64,000 bases of DNA from JBKCUA01 sp046318675 (GCA_046318675.1 JBKCUA010000013.1:62001-126000), one strand, 5' to 3'. Positions 44,218-53,400 are shown, counted from the first letter of the stretch. The notes: generated by a model from the sequence alone, not told the origin. Made by a program: numbers and translations.

Positions 44218-44345
44218 AAAAGTGCCCCACATCTTTTAAGTGTATAGTAAAGTAATTGCACCTAAAAAGCTAACAAAAGCTTAAGGCAAAGCTTTGCTAG
44301 TAAAAAGACACCTGGAACACAAATGTGTTTTAAATCACTATTATG

Positions 44346-44374
44346 TTGCATATCAACAAACCTCACTGTATATT
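44346..44374 (+). promoter_or_regulatory. Candidate sigma-70 promoter of the RTX-like gene
   Basis: TTGCAT (44346-44351), a 17-base spacer and TATATT (44369-44374), 28 bases upstream of the ATG at 44403. Good agreement with sigma-70 elements and standard spacing. An AGGA ribosome binding site follows in AATAAGGACGTCGG. Unverified; AT-rich DNA makes chance matches common. Confidence 0.45.
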
Positions 44375-44402
44375 AGAAACATATTAATAAGGACGTCGGA
44401 TT

Positions 44403-45743
44403 ATGGCCAAGCAAACTATATCTTTTTTTCAAGGCACTAGAGGACGGTCAGATGCGTTCTCGTTTGAAAAAGGTACGATTAATACTATCAATGCCTTTGA
44501 ACCGCAGGAAGATGTCCTCGATCTGAAAGGCTCAACGGGCTACACTTATAACGTAAAACAAAACGGGATTGATTATCTTGTTATCTTTCAAAAAAAACAG
44601 CCATCAAATATTTCTGCAACAGAGCTGTTTGCAGAGGGTGCATTATTTGTGGAAGGCGTGACTTTTGCGCAATTGAGTGCCGCCAATATTAACGGTACAT
44701 TGATTAACGCAACGGATGAGACTCAGAAATTAACAGGAACGGCAACGGGAACCCCAGTAACGGCAGCGGTAGCCACAGATGGTAATGCGGTCGGGCTATT
44801 GTTGGGCACTAGTGGGGCGGATTCTTTTGCACTGACTCCTGGCACAGTAAACATCGTAAATGGCTTTGATCCAACTCAAGATAAAATTACAGCATCAGGG
44901 AATGTTTATTATTCGTTGGTTGAAACAGATGAGTATTGGGGTACAGTTATTACTGGTAAACAACTTCCTACTACGGCAACCGCTCAGGAAATACGAGCGG
45001 CCGGAGCACTATTGCTTACAGAGGTTACCCCGGAACAGTTAACAGCACTGAACATCAGTGGCGGCAATTTGATAACTAATGATGATAATGCGACCATAGT
45101 ACCGCCGCTAGGGGTAGATAGCGGTTCTACTATGGAGGCATCCACCCAAATAACGGGAGCCCTGACGAATTCTGAAACAAAGGAAAGAACAACTGCTGCA
45201 CCCAGTGCCGCAACGACAAATACGAACACTATTACGGATATAAGCACTAGATTTGGTAGTAATAGTAACGACATAGCTATGTTAAACGGTAACAGTGAAT
45301 CTGGAAATAAAACTACGCCTTTTATAAATCTACGTGACGGTGATGATACTTTAATCGTCAGCGGGATTCCTAGTGGAACATTTATGCTGGGAGATGGTAA
45401 CGATAACTTTAGTATTGAGGGCGCAGGAGGGATACTCAATATTATGGCGGGCGGTGCCGGACGTAAAACAGGGCTTATTTCCGGTGCGGGTGATGTTAAT
45501 GTATTAGCCAAAGACTATGAGATTAGTGTGGCCAGTGATTTTTCTGGCAAACTCATGGTATCATCATGGAATGCAAACGATAAGTTAAGTTTTAATAATG
45601 CTGATACTACAATTAAATATGTCAATTTACAAAATGGTCTGATTCGTGCCGATATTGAGTTTATTGCCACGGGGGGTGATGTTTCTGTAGTGCTACAGAG
45701 TGCACAAAAAGCTGATTTTGAGGCGGCAATACTGACCAGTTAG
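44403..45743 (+). CDS. RTX-like repeat protein with internal duplication, probably secreted
   Basis: 446 residues, acidic, no Cys, no signal peptide. Two tandem modules of about 90 residues are visible: first at about 9-102 (FQGTRGRSDAFSF to INGTLI), second at about 132-222 (LLGTSGADSFALTPG to SGGNLI), sharing G-T-x-G-x-x-D-x-F, a V/I-N-x-F-x-P-x-x-D block and a closing A-L-N/N-I-S/N-G. A T/S-rich linker follows, then Ca-binding-like repeats (LRDGDDTLIVSG, MLGDGNDNFSIEGAGG). This composition suggests a type I secreted surface protein; no T1SS genes are here. Function unknown. Ends 4 bases into pdxJ. Confidence 0.72.
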   Translation: MAKQTISFFQGTRGRSDAFSFEKGTINTINAFEPQEDVLDLKGSTGYTYNVKQNGIDYLVIFQKKQPSNISATELFAEGALFVEGVTFAQLSAANINGTLINATDETQKLTGTATGTPVTAAVATDGNAVGLLLGTSGADSFALTPGTVNIVNGFDPTQDKITASGNVYYSLVETDEYWGTVITGKQLPTTATAQEIRAAGALLLTEVTPEQLTALNISGGNLITNDDNATIVPPLGVDSGSTMEASTQITGALTNSETKERTTAAPSAATTNTNTITDISTRFGSNSNDIAMLNGNSESGNKTTPFINLRDGDDTLIVSGIPSGTFMLGDGNDNFSIEGAGGILNIMAGGAGRKTGLISGAGDVNVLAKDYEISVASDFSGKLMVSSWNANDKLSFNNADTTIKYVNLQNGLIRADIEFIATGGDVSVVLQSAQKADFEAAILTS

Positions 45744-46450
45744 CTGTTTTGATTTATAATATTCTTCATTCGCCGAACGCTTTCTTCAAGACCAATGAAT
45801 ACCGCTTCAGCTATTAAGAAATGGCCAATATTAACTTCATGCAGATAAGGTAAGTGTCGAAGGTGTTCCATGGTTGCGTAGGTTATGCCGTGCCCCGCAT
45901 GGACTGTAAGCCCTTTTTCGTGGGCAGATTTGGCAGCATCGGATAAGCGGTAAAAATTCTCTCTAACAGGGTTTAGACAATAAGCGCCAGTATGTAGTTC
46001 AATAGCATCAGCACCGACGGCAGCACTGGCCGCAACCTGCTCCAAATCAGGGTCAATAAAAAGACTAACGATGCTACCTGCGTTACGTAGCCTTGCAACA
46101 AACGATTGCAGCAAAGCCACATTTCCACTTACGTTTAATCCGCCTTCAGTCGTCAACTCCGTACGGCGTTCGGGAACTAAGCATACAGCCAACGGGCAAA
46201 AATAACAAGCTATTTCAATAATTTCTTCGGTTGGGGCTATTTCTAGATTTAATGGTACCGGGAGTCTTTTTTTTAGCATTGATACATCCTGATCCTGAAT
46301 ATGGCGACGATCTTCTCGCAGATGCACTGTAATGCTATCGGCACCGCCACGGAGGGCGGCCACGGCACCGCGCCATAAGTCTGGTCTTCCTTCCCCACGG
46401 GCATTGCGCAGTGTGGCTAGATGATCAATATTAATACCTAATTTTATCAT
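45740..46450 (-). CDS. pdxJ: Pyridoxine 5'-phosphate synthase
   Basis: 236 residues from ATG 46450: MIKLGINIDHLATLRNARGE. Catalytic and phosphate-binding segments GADSITVHLREDRRHI, NLEIAPTEEI and HAGHGITY are clear. Last step of deoxyxylulose-dependent vitamin B6 synthesis. The open frame extends to 46516 but overlaps the DUF2062 gene there, and family proteins begin with this Met. Convergent with the RTX-like gene (4-base overlap). Confidence 0.95.
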   Translation of the reverse strand: MIKLGINIDHLATLRNARGEGRPDLWRGAVAALRGGADSITVHLREDRRHIQDQDVSMLKKRLPVPLNLEIAPTEEIIEIACYFCPLAVCLVPERRTELTTEGGLNVSGNVALLQSFVARLRNAGSIVSLFIDPDLEQVAASAAVGADAIELHTGAYCLNPVRENFYRLSDAAKSAHEKGLTVHAGHGITYATMEHLRHLPYLHEVNIGHFLIAEAVFIGLEESVRRMKNIINQNS

Positions 46451-46460
46451 TGCCTTGCTT

Positions 46461-47087
46461 TTATACCAGAGTATTGTCTTCATTGGTAGCAGCATTGCGC
46501 CGCTTGGCCGCGGCAATTTGAATGCGCGTACGGCGAACAGTTTGATAGCGGCGCACAGCGTGAAGGCCTATACTATACGTCAGTAAGCCAAAGAATAGCC
46601 CCGCTGGGATAAAACCAATGAGGATGGGAAAAATAAAATGATCAAAATACAAGGCAAAATTCTTTGTGATAAGTTCTACTGGATTGCCAATGGCGTAACT
46701 AATAAATACACTGAATGATTCTTTTTCAAGGCTTTTCCCTAAAATAATGACGCCCAAATGATAAACAAACCAAAAAATAAAATAGAAAGTCAATGGATTT
46801 CCAATCGCTGAAGACAGAGCACTAGCAATCATATTTCCTCGAATGAGCCACGCTAAAAAGACCGCAAGAGGTGTATGTAATCCTAAAAAAGGAGTAAAAG
46901 ATATCGCTACACCTGCGGCCAAACCACGGGCAATATTTTCTGGTGTTCCCGGAATACGCAGAGCGCGATATCCAATATACCCCAAAGTGCGCCTGATACT
47001 AATCCTCAAGGTTACAACGTCCTTTAAGGTGTGGGCAGCAGAACGCTTAACGCGGCGGCGAAACATAAACTTATAAAACCACGTCAC
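46461..47087 (-). CDS. DUF2062 membrane protein
   Basis: 208 residues. A basic N-terminus (FRRRVKRSA) is followed by GTPENIARGLAAGVAISFTP and SALSSAIGNPLTFYFIFW, the DUF2062 signature, then C-terminal membrane helices (FIFPILIGFIPAGLFFGLLT) and a basic tail. Function unknown. Lies 10 bases upstream of pdxJ on the same strand, 32 bases after mrcA, so the three could share a transcript. Confidence 0.85.
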   Translation of the reverse strand: MTWFYKFMFRRRVKRSAAHTLKDVVTLRISIRRTLGYIGYRALRIPGTPENIARGLAAGVAISFTPFLGLHTPLAVFLAWLIRGNMIASALSSAIGNPLTFYFIFWFVYHLGVIILGKSLEKESFSVFISYAIGNPVELITKNFALYFDHFIFPILIGFIPAGLFFGLLTYSIGLHAVRRYQTVRRTRIQIAAAKRRNAATNEDNTLV

Positions 47088-47119
47088 AGTATAACATAAT
47101 AAAACTATTTCCGATAGAG

Positions 47120-49567
47120 CTAGTAAATGCCCTCAATAAAATTTTCTTGTGGTGTTACTGTTTTTTTAGTGGAATCGAGAACTGGTGGATTTTTTAGCTC
47201 TAATTCGGTATGAGTTACAGGTGCATCACGCTTAAATACTTCTACAGTAATATGATTGTCCCCTGGGCGAGCAACATTTCCGGTATCCGCGTTAATACGA
47301 ACCAGTGTGACATCACTGGGTATATTGAAGGGTTTTATGGGCTTGTTGGCGAAGGCTGAGGTCATAAAATCACGGAATGCTGGTACTGCAACGGCAGCAC
47401 CAGTTTCCTTTTCTCCTAGATTTCGTGGTTCATCATAACCTATGTATACACCGGCAACAATATCCGGAGAAAAACCAATAAACCACACGTCTTTATAATC
47501 ATTTGTGGTTCCGGTTTTTCCAGCCAATGGTCGGCCAAGGCTTTTCAAGTTAGTAGCGGTGCCACGTTGAACAACGCCTTCTAGCATACTGACACTTTGA
47601 TAGGCACTGGCGGAGTCAGTAACCATTTCAATAACACCTGAAGGTGTTGGAACACTCTGACCTTCCCAAGAAAGCGTTTCACAGAATTCACAGGTGCGAG
47701 TATCGTGTTTATAAACTGTTTTTCCTGTGCTGTCTTGAATGCGATCGATGAGGGTGGGATCAATTTTTTGGCCGCCATTAACCAACATGGCATAAGCGTT
47801 TGTCATGCGCAGCAATGTTGTTTCATGAACACCTAGTGATCCCGATAAGTATAGAGGCATTTTTTCATATATACCAAAGCGTTGAGCCACCGAACTAACG
47901 CTTCGCATACCAATAGACTGGGCAATTCGAATTGTCATTAGGTTGCGTGATTTTTCAATTCCGGTACGCATGGGTACAAGACCATAATATTCTTTAGTAT
48001 AGTTTTCTGGTCTCCATATTCCTTGGTCTGGCCCCATATCAATGACGATTGGCGCGTCTAAAACAATAGTAGAGGGATTATATCCGTGCTCCAGTGCGGC
48101 TAGGTACACAAATGGTTTAAATGTTGATCCGGGTTGTCGCCGAGCCTGTGTTACACGATTAAATTGATTCCCCTGATAATTGAATCCTCCGACAAGAGCC
48201 AATACTCTACCTGTATGCGGGTCTAAAGCCACTAAGCCGCCGTTGACTTCAGGGGGCTGAATAAGCTCCCATCCTACAGGAGTCTTGTCCGCCACAGGTC
48301 GTGGGCGCACATAAATAACGTCGCCAACGTTTAAAACATCACTGATGGTGTTAATAATATTGCCAAGGCTATTATTTGGTAGGCTGCGCCGAGCCCAGCG
48401 CATACTATTTAAGTCAAGACTGACTTCATTCTTATCTTGCCCTTGTAAAATTATGGTTGCGGATTCTTTTGCAATGCGTGAAACAACACCCAGCCTCCAA
48501 CCAAGTCTAGCATAGGGATTTGGAATTGTTTGAAGACTTGCTTCCCATTTATTGATATTAAAATCCAACCGCGCTATAGCTCCACGCCAACCGTGACGGC
48601 GATCATAAGCGATTATAGCGTTTCGCAGAGCCACTTCAGCCGCACTTTGTAAACTCGGATCTAGGGTTGTCTTGACGGAAAGCCCCCCACGATAAACACC
48701 ATGTTGTCCATAACGAGCGACTAGCCAGCGCCGCACTTCCTCAGAAAAATCTTCAGCCTTAAAAACTTCAGTTTTCGATCGAGGAAGAATAGCAAGAGGT
48801 TCATTAACAGAGACGCGAAGCACCTCTCGTGTGATAATGCCATCTTCATACATTCGTGACAAAACCCAATTACGCCGACCGACCGCGGCTGCTTTTTCTT
48901 GCACCGGATGGTAATTGTTAGGAGCTTTTGGTAGACCCGCAAGATAGGCGGCTTCAGCCGGAGATAACTCATCAAGGGATTTGTTAAAATAATTCAAAGC
49001 CGCTGCAGCCACTCCGTACGAACCCATGCCGAGATAAATCTCATTTAGATAGAGCTCCAGAATACGATCTTTGCTAAGGGCTGTTTCAATTCGCGTGGAT
49101 AAAATAGCCTCACGAATTTTTCGGCGCAATGTGCGTTCATTGCCGACTAAAAAATTTTTAGTCACTTGCTGGGTAATAGTTGAAGCTCCTTGGGGGCGAT
49201 GTGGCTGCCCAGTAATTTTCAGGAAAGCGTTTGTTAAAGCCGCTCTAGCAATAGACGGCAAATCAACCCCGGAATGATTATAAAAATTTTTATCCTCAGC
49301 GGATAAGAATGCCTGTTTTACCAAATCAGGCATAACCCCTATGGGAATGAAAACTCTTTTTTCTTCTGCATACTCAGCCAACAATCGGCCATCACCACTA
49401 TGTAAGCGACTAACAACAGGAGGCTGATAGCTTTTAAGCTCTGAATAATCAGGCAAATCCTCACTGAAATGCTTATAAATTATGTACGCAGTGCCAACAC
49501 TTAATATTGTTCCCGTAACTATAACGGCGGCGAAAAACTGTATCAGACGAACAAAAAAGATGCGCAT
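47120..49567 (-). CDS. mrcA: Penicillin-binding protein 1A (class A)
   Basis: 815 residues. N-terminal membrane anchor (8-30). GT51 glycosyltransferase domain has catalytic E91 in FLSAEDKNFYNHSGVD and GASTITQQVTKNFL. An OB-like insert spans about 320-430. The transpeptidase domain has S481-T-F-K484 (SxxK), S540-R-N (SxN) and K684-T-G. Polymerises and crosslinks peptidoglycan in the periplasm. Length normal. Divergent from nuoE; the 170-base gap upstream (49568-49737) holds their promoters. Confidence 0.96.
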   Translation of the reverse strand: MRIFFVRLIQFFAAVIVTGTILSVGTAYIIYKHFSEDLPDYSELKSYQPPVVSRLHSGDGRLLAEYAEEKRVFIPIGVMPDLVKQAFLSAEDKNFYNHSGVDLPSIARAALTNAFLKITGQPHRPQGASTITQQVTKNFLVGNERTLRRKIREAILSTRIETALSKDRILELYLNEIYLGMGSYGVAAAALNYFNKSLDELSPAEAAYLAGLPKAPNNYHPVQEKAAAVGRRNWVLSRMYEDGIITREVLRVSVNEPLAILPRSKTEVFKAEDFSEEVRRWLVARYGQHGVYRGGLSVKTTLDPSLQSAAEVALRNAIIAYDRRHGWRGAIARLDFNINKWEASLQTIPNPYARLGWRLGVVSRIAKESATIILQGQDKNEVSLDLNSMRWARRSLPNNSLGNIINTISDVLNVGDVIYVRPRPVADKTPVGWELIQPPEVNGGLVALDPHTGRVLALVGGFNYQGNQFNRVTQARRQPGSTFKPFVYLAALEHGYNPSTIVLDAPIVIDMGPDQGIWRPENYTKEYYGLVPMRTGIEKSRNLMTIRIAQSIGMRSVSSVAQRFGIYEKMPLYLSGSLGVHETTLLRMTNAYAMLVNGGQKIDPTLIDRIQDSTGKTVYKHDTRTCEFCETLSWEGQSVPTPSGVIEMVTDSASAYQSVSMLEGVVQRGTATNLKSLGRPLAGKTGTTNDYKDVWFIGFSPDIVAGVYIGYDEPRNLGEKETGAAVAVPAFRDFMTSAFANKPIKPFNIPSDVTLVRINADTGNVARPGDNHITVEVFKRDAPVTHTELELKNPPVLDSTKKTVTPQENFIEGIY

Positions 49568-49737
49568 GTATGTTCGAGTTTATGACATTCCTTAAAGAAC
49601 TTGTCGAGAGATGAACATAAAATTGTTATTGCGGTGTTATATATCTGGTCAGTGGCTCTTCTTCGGATGCAATTCGAGTTGGAACTATATTGCGAACAAA
49701 TTGCAGACTTAGTTTAAATGTGATAGCAACTGCTACT

Positions 49738-50310
49738 ATGATAAATTCTTCTTTTTCTTTTACATCAGAAAATCAACATCGTGCAACACAAATTGTCGCT
49801 CGTTATCCGAAAGGTCGGCAAGCCTCGGCAACTCTTCCGCTGCTCGATATTGCACAACGTCAAAATGGCAACTGGTTATCCCGCGCAGCCATTGCATATG
49901 TCGCCGAATATTTATCTATACCCTTCATGCGCGTCTATGAAGTTGCCAGTTTCTATACTATGTTTAATCTCAAACCTGTTGGTCAATATTTAGTACAAGT
50001 CTGCCGCACAACTCCCTGTTGGTTGCGTGGTAGTGATAACATCACCCGCACGTGTGAAGATCATTTGCATATTTCCCTTGGAGACACCACTGCCGATAAT
50101 AAATTTACCCTAGTAGAAGTTGAATGCCTTGGTGCCTGCGTAAATGCTCCAGTAGTGCAAATTAATGACGATTACTATGAAGATTTAACAACTGAAAGTA
50201 TTAAAGATTTACTATCAAAATTGGCACACGGTCAAACACCCATCACTGGAAGCCAGACAGGTCGCCAATTCTCTGCTCCTACGGAATCATCATGTACCGC
50301 CCCGGCGTAG
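49738..50310 (+). CDS. nuoE: NADH-quinone oxidoreductase subunit E (NuoE-like), isolated
   Basis: 190 residues from ATG 49738. Thioredoxin-like [2Fe-2S] subunit with C89, C94 (VCRTTPCWLRG) and C130, C134 (EVECLGACVNAPVV), the ligands of cluster N1a; PFMRVYEVASFYTMFNL is also diagnostic. Normally part of the nuoA-N operon, but here no other complex I gene adjoins: neighbours are mrcA and rppH. It may be the sole nuoE, or a formate-dehydrogenase-type paralogue. The last 19 bases overlap rppH. Confidence 0.9.
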   Translation: MINSSFSFTSENQHRATQIVARYPKGRQASATLPLLDIAQRQNGNWLSRAAIAYVAEYLSIPFMRVYEVASFYTMFNLKPVGQYLVQVCRTTPCWLRGSDNITRTCEDHLHISLGDTTADNKFTLVEVECLGACVNAPVVQINDDYYEDLTTESIKDLLSKLAHGQTPITGSQTGRQFSAPTESSCTAPA

Positions 50311-50762
50311 GTATTGCGTTATTCAACGCCAAAGGCCAAATTTTTATTGGACAAAGAATTGATACTAAAGTGGAATCATGGCAAATGCCACAAGGCGGCG
50401 TTGACCCAGGCGAGACACCAGATGTCGCCATGTGGCGTGAACTAGCCGAAGAAACCGGGCTAAAAACTGCACGTTTATTACAACAAGTCCCGGGGGTCTT
50501 TCGTTACGATCTTCCCGATGACTTGGCTCCTCTTTTTTGGGGAGGACGCTATAAAGGCCAAGAACAAGTCTGGTTTGCCCTGCGCCACAATGGGGATGAT
50601 AATGCCATCAATATTCAAACGCCCAATCCTGAATTTAAAGCTTGGCGATGGGCATCATTAAATGAGCTTCTAAACCTCATTGTACCTTTCAAGCGTCCTC
50701 TATACACCGCCTTAGTACCGCAACTGGCAAAAATATGGACTGACCATGCTGCATCTTGCTGA
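50292..50762 (+). CDS. rppH: RNA pyrophosphohydrolase (RppH-like NUDIX)
   Basis: 156 residues. N-terminus MYRPGVGIALFNAKGQIFIG and Nudix box GGVDPGETPDVAMWRE followed by LAEETGL (residues 35-57, GX5EX7REUXEEXGU). W30QMPQ is the family hallmark of RppH. Removes pyrophosphate from the 5' end of mRNA to trigger decay. It starts within the nuoE end and its last 17 bases overlap pyrD, so expression is tightly coupled. Confidence 0.92.
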   Translation: MYRPGVGIALFNAKGQIFIGQRIDTKVESWQMPQGGVDPGETPDVAMWRELAEETGLKTARLLQQVPGVFRYDLPDDLAPLFWGGRYKGQEQVWFALRHNGDDNAINIQTPNPEFKAWRWASLNELLNLIVPFKRPLYTALVPQLAKIWTDHAASC

Positions 50763-51723
50763 AAAACTAGGGCGTCGTTTTTTGCATCTTTTACCGCCAG
50801 AACTGGCGCATCACTTGGCATTGACTGCTCTCAAAAACAATCTTGTCCCGCGCATTAGCGTTCCTGAACGTAAAATTACCCTCTGGGGACACACTCTACG
50901 CCATCCTCTTGGCCTTGCCGCTGGATTTGATAAAGATGGTATTGCCCTGCCCGGACTCATCAACCTGGGGTTTAGTGCTATTGAAGTTGGCACAACCACC
51001 CCGTTGCCTCAGCCAGGCAACGCCAAGCCTAGACTGTTCAGGATACCCAAACAACATTCACTAATCAATCGCCTAGGATTCAACAATGACGGTCACGATG
51101 CCCTGCGCCAACGGTTGGAACGTCTTAGTCCCATACTCCGTACCCGAATACTTCTAGGGGTCAATATTGGCAAAAATAAGGATAGCCCTTCCGCTATTGC
51201 CGATTACACCGCCGGGGTGAGAGCTTTTGCGGATTTAGCAGATTACTTGGTAGTTAACATTTCCTCCCCCAACACCCCGGGCTTGCGCGCCTTACAAGAT
51301 AGAGCATCACTTGAACCTTTACTAGAAGCCGTTGCCGATGCCATGTCACGCCAACCATCGCCTAAACCCCTATGCCTGAAAATTGCCCCCGACCTCGATT
51401 CTGAAGCTATTGCAGAAATTGCTACTCTAGCGATCGCCTATCGTCTTGGTGGCCTAGTTATTAGCAACACCACCATCACTCGCCCAGAATCTCTACCACA
51501 TTGGGCTCGTCAACAAACCGGCGGTCTAAGCGGCGTTCCCCTCAAACCCCTAGCTTTGGCTGCCCTTCGTGCTGCTAAAGAAGCTGCCCCTACCTTACCT
51601 CTCATTGGGGTGGGCGGCATTAATTCCAAAGAAGACATGGAAGAGCGCCTTGCTGCTGGAGCCTCATTCGTTCAAGTGTACAGTGCTTTTGTTTATCAAG
51701 GCGCGGGCGTGCTGCGCTGGTAA
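50746..51723 (+). CDS. pyrD: Dihydroorotate dehydrogenase (class 2, quinone)
   Basis: 325 residues. N-terminal membrane-associating helices (1-40), then HPLGLAAGFDKDG, VGTTTPLPQPGNAKPRLFR, VNIGKNKDS and NISSPNTPGLRALQ (catalytic Ser region), and FMN site IGVGGINSKEDMEE. Oxidises dihydroorotate with quinone. The C-terminus stops at VYQGAGVLRW, lacking the final 10-20 residues usually found after that position; the stop is 27 bases inside convergent rimI, so a slight truncation is likely. Probably still folded. Confidence 0.94.
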   Translation: MLHLAEKLGRRFLHLLPPELAHHLALTALKNNLVPRISVPERKITLWGHTLRHPLGLAAGFDKDGIALPGLINLGFSAIEVGTTTPLPQPGNAKPRLFRIPKQHSLINRLGFNNDGHDALRQRLERLSPILRTRILLGVNIGKNKDSPSAIADYTAGVRAFADLADYLVVNISSPNTPGLRALQDRASLEPLLEAVADAMSRQPSPKPLCLKIAPDLDSEAIAEIATLAIAYRLGGLVISNTTITRPESLPHWARQQTGGLSGVPLKPLALAALRAAKEAAPTLPLIGVGGINSKEDMEERLAAGASFVQVYSAFVYQGAGVLRW

Positions 51724-52133
51724 CTGGTATTCAACACCCACGTCTGGGCATCCCGCCCATAGCCATAATAATCCCGCCTTATGCCAACCTGCTCACCTCC
51801 CATACTGGCATACAGTGCCTGAGCGGGAATATTGCTTACTTCAACCTCTAAATACAATACAGTAATGCCCTCTTTTTTTGCTACGTTCATGACCGTTTGC
51901 AACATTGTTTTCGCCCATCCACGCCGCCGCCATGATGGTAACACCCCAATAAAAAGTATCTCGCCAGTATCAGCATCGAGCCGTTGGCAAAGGCAAGCAC
52001 CAACAAGAATATTTTTTAGCACAGCAAAAGAAAAGCCTTGATTTATAATGCACTGATAATAACTATCCTCCCAAATAGTCCCTAGCGTTGCTCGGTGCAA
52101 CGCGGCCAAACCATCCGAGTTTTGCAACACCAT
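51696..52133 (-). CDS. rimI: GNAT acetyltransferase, RimI-like
   Basis: 145 residues from ATG 52133 (MVLQNSDGLAALHRATL), the start that fits family length; ATG 52193 would add 20 residues and overlap the smpB start. Acetyl-CoA site: IGVLPSWRRRGWAKTMLQTV. The C-terminal LEVEVSNIPAQALYASMGGE and VGIRRDYY are RimI-typical. RimI acetylates the N-terminus of S18. Overlaps convergent pyrD by 28 bases. Confidence 0.83.
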   Translation of the reverse strand: MVLQNSDGLAALHRATLGTIWEDSYYQCIINQGFSFAVLKNILVGACLCQRLDADTGEILFIGVLPSWRRRGWAKTMLQTVMNVAKKEGITVLYLEVEVSNIPAQALYASMGGEQVGIRRDYYGYGRDAQTWVLNTSYQRSTPAP

Positions 52134-52178
52134 CACATCGGGCTGTTCTTGAATCACGATGTCTTGTACACTGAAGGG

Positions 52179-52637
52179 GTGACTAAATTCCATGCTCCTC
52201 GTTATGAAAACCGCAAAGCGCGCTTTAATGTTGCCATTGATGAGACGTTAGAGGCTGGCATTGAACTATTAGGCAGCGAAGTCAAATCTCTCCGCCTTGG
52301 CCGGGCTAGTATTAATGAGGCATTTGCCATCAATCGCGGTGATGAGCTGTACTTGCTAAACTGTACCATTCCTGAATACCCCGGTGCCAACCGCTTTAAC
52401 CACAACCCAAACCGAGAGCGGCGGTTATTGCTACACCGTGGACAGTTAAATAAAATTATCGGCGCGGTCACTAGGGAGAGAGTCGCCGTTGTGCCACTAG
52501 CCCTTTATTTCAATCAACGCGGCCGGGTTAAATGCCTTATTGGTATCGGCAAAGGCAAAAACAAAGAAGACAAACGCGCCACCATCAAAGAACGGGACTG
52601 GCAAAGGGAAAAAGCCCGCATCCTCAAAGGCGACTAA
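52179..52637 (+). CDS. smpB: SsrA-binding protein
   Basis: 152 residues from GTG 52179 (VTKFHAPRYENRKAR), the N-terminus expected for the family; TTG 52164 and longer frames are possible. SmpB core: GSEVKSLRLGRASINEAFA, ELYLLNCTIPEYP, and the basic C-terminal tail EDKRATIKERDWQREKARIL that enters the decoding site. Binds tmRNA for trans-translation. tmRNA itself is not in the window. Divergent from rimI with closely spaced or overlapping 5' ends. Confidence 0.93.
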   Translation: MTKFHAPRYENRKARFNVAIDETLEAGIELLGSEVKSLRLGRASINEAFAINRGDELYLLNCTIPEYPGANRFNHNPNRERRLLLHRGQLNKIIGAVTRERVAVVPLALYFNQRGRVKCLIGIGKGKNKEDKRATIKERDWQREKARILKGD

Positions 52638-53398
52638 AAAATGGCTTTGCCCCGGCATCGCCCTGCTAGGTACAAGAACGGGGTGTCACAGATACTGATC
52701 GCTACCCGCAGCAGGTACGTTCCGAGAATGTAGGTAAAGAATAGCGCATTCCAACCCACGGGCTGCTCGGCTAGAACATTCCATGCCAAGATAGAAAATA
52801 CTGTATTGTCAATAAAATTTGAAACGAGTGCTGCCGCATTGTTCCGTAGCCACAGCATCTTCCCCTGCGTCCGACCGCGCAGCCACGCGTACATATACAC
52901 ATCATTCAGCTGGCTCACCAAATAGGCCGCCAGACTAGCCACAAGCAACGCCGGCGCGGGCAGGAACAACGCCTTCATATGCTCATGATACGGCAGGTTC
53001 CAGGCCATGGCTTCCCCGGCCTGTTCCGGTGTTAGCGGGCTGTACCCCAGTGCCATCAACACAAACACTGTAAATACTAAATACCCAGCAAAACCAATAA
53101 ACACCGCCTTGCGGGCAACAGCCTTACCGTACCACTCATTCAAAATATCCGTCGCCAAATAAATCGACGCATAGACCACAGTACCCAAGGCCACCGGATC
53201 AGCGTAAAAGGGAAACTGTACCGCTTTCAGCACGGCAATATTAGCCGCAATCACCGCAATGGGAATATACGCACAAATGCCCGCCGGCCCAAAAAGACGC
53301 AGCATAACCAGAAGAGAACTATAGCAAATAACCATCTCTGCCATCAACAACCACGCCGAAGGCAGGCTATTCAGCCATACAACAAAAAACTCAAGCAC
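52634..53398 (-). CDS. yhhQ: Queuosine precursor transporter, YhhQ/VUT family
   Basis: 254 residues, six or more membrane helices. The signature YASIYLATDILNEWYGKAVA lies at about residue 77, and RNNAAALVSNFIDNTVFSIL near the C-terminus, both typical of the VUT (vitamin uptake transporter) family. Imports 7-cyano-7-deazaguanine-type precursors for tRNA queuosine. Ends 4 bases inside convergent smpB and lies 2 bases downstream of rpmB on the same strand. Confidence 0.87.
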   Translation of the reverse strand: MLEFFVVWLNSLPSAWLLMAEMVICYSSLLVMLRLFGPAGICAYIPIAVIAANIAVLKAVQFPFYADPVALGTVVYASIYLATDILNEWYGKAVARKAVFIGFAGYLVFTVFVLMALGYSPLTPEQAGEAMAWNLPYHEHMKALFLPAPALLVASLAAYLVSQLNDVYMYAWLRGRTQGKMLWLRNNAAALVSNFIDNTVFSILAWNVLAEQPVGWNALFFTYILGTYLLRVAISICDTPFLYLAGRCRGKAIF

Positions 53399-53400
53399 GC

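Noticed and set aside
44310..44345. General stress (EcfG, GGAAC-type) promoter before the RTX-like gene
   Set aside because: GGAAC is present, but no CGTT/GTT box lies at the required 16-18 base distance.
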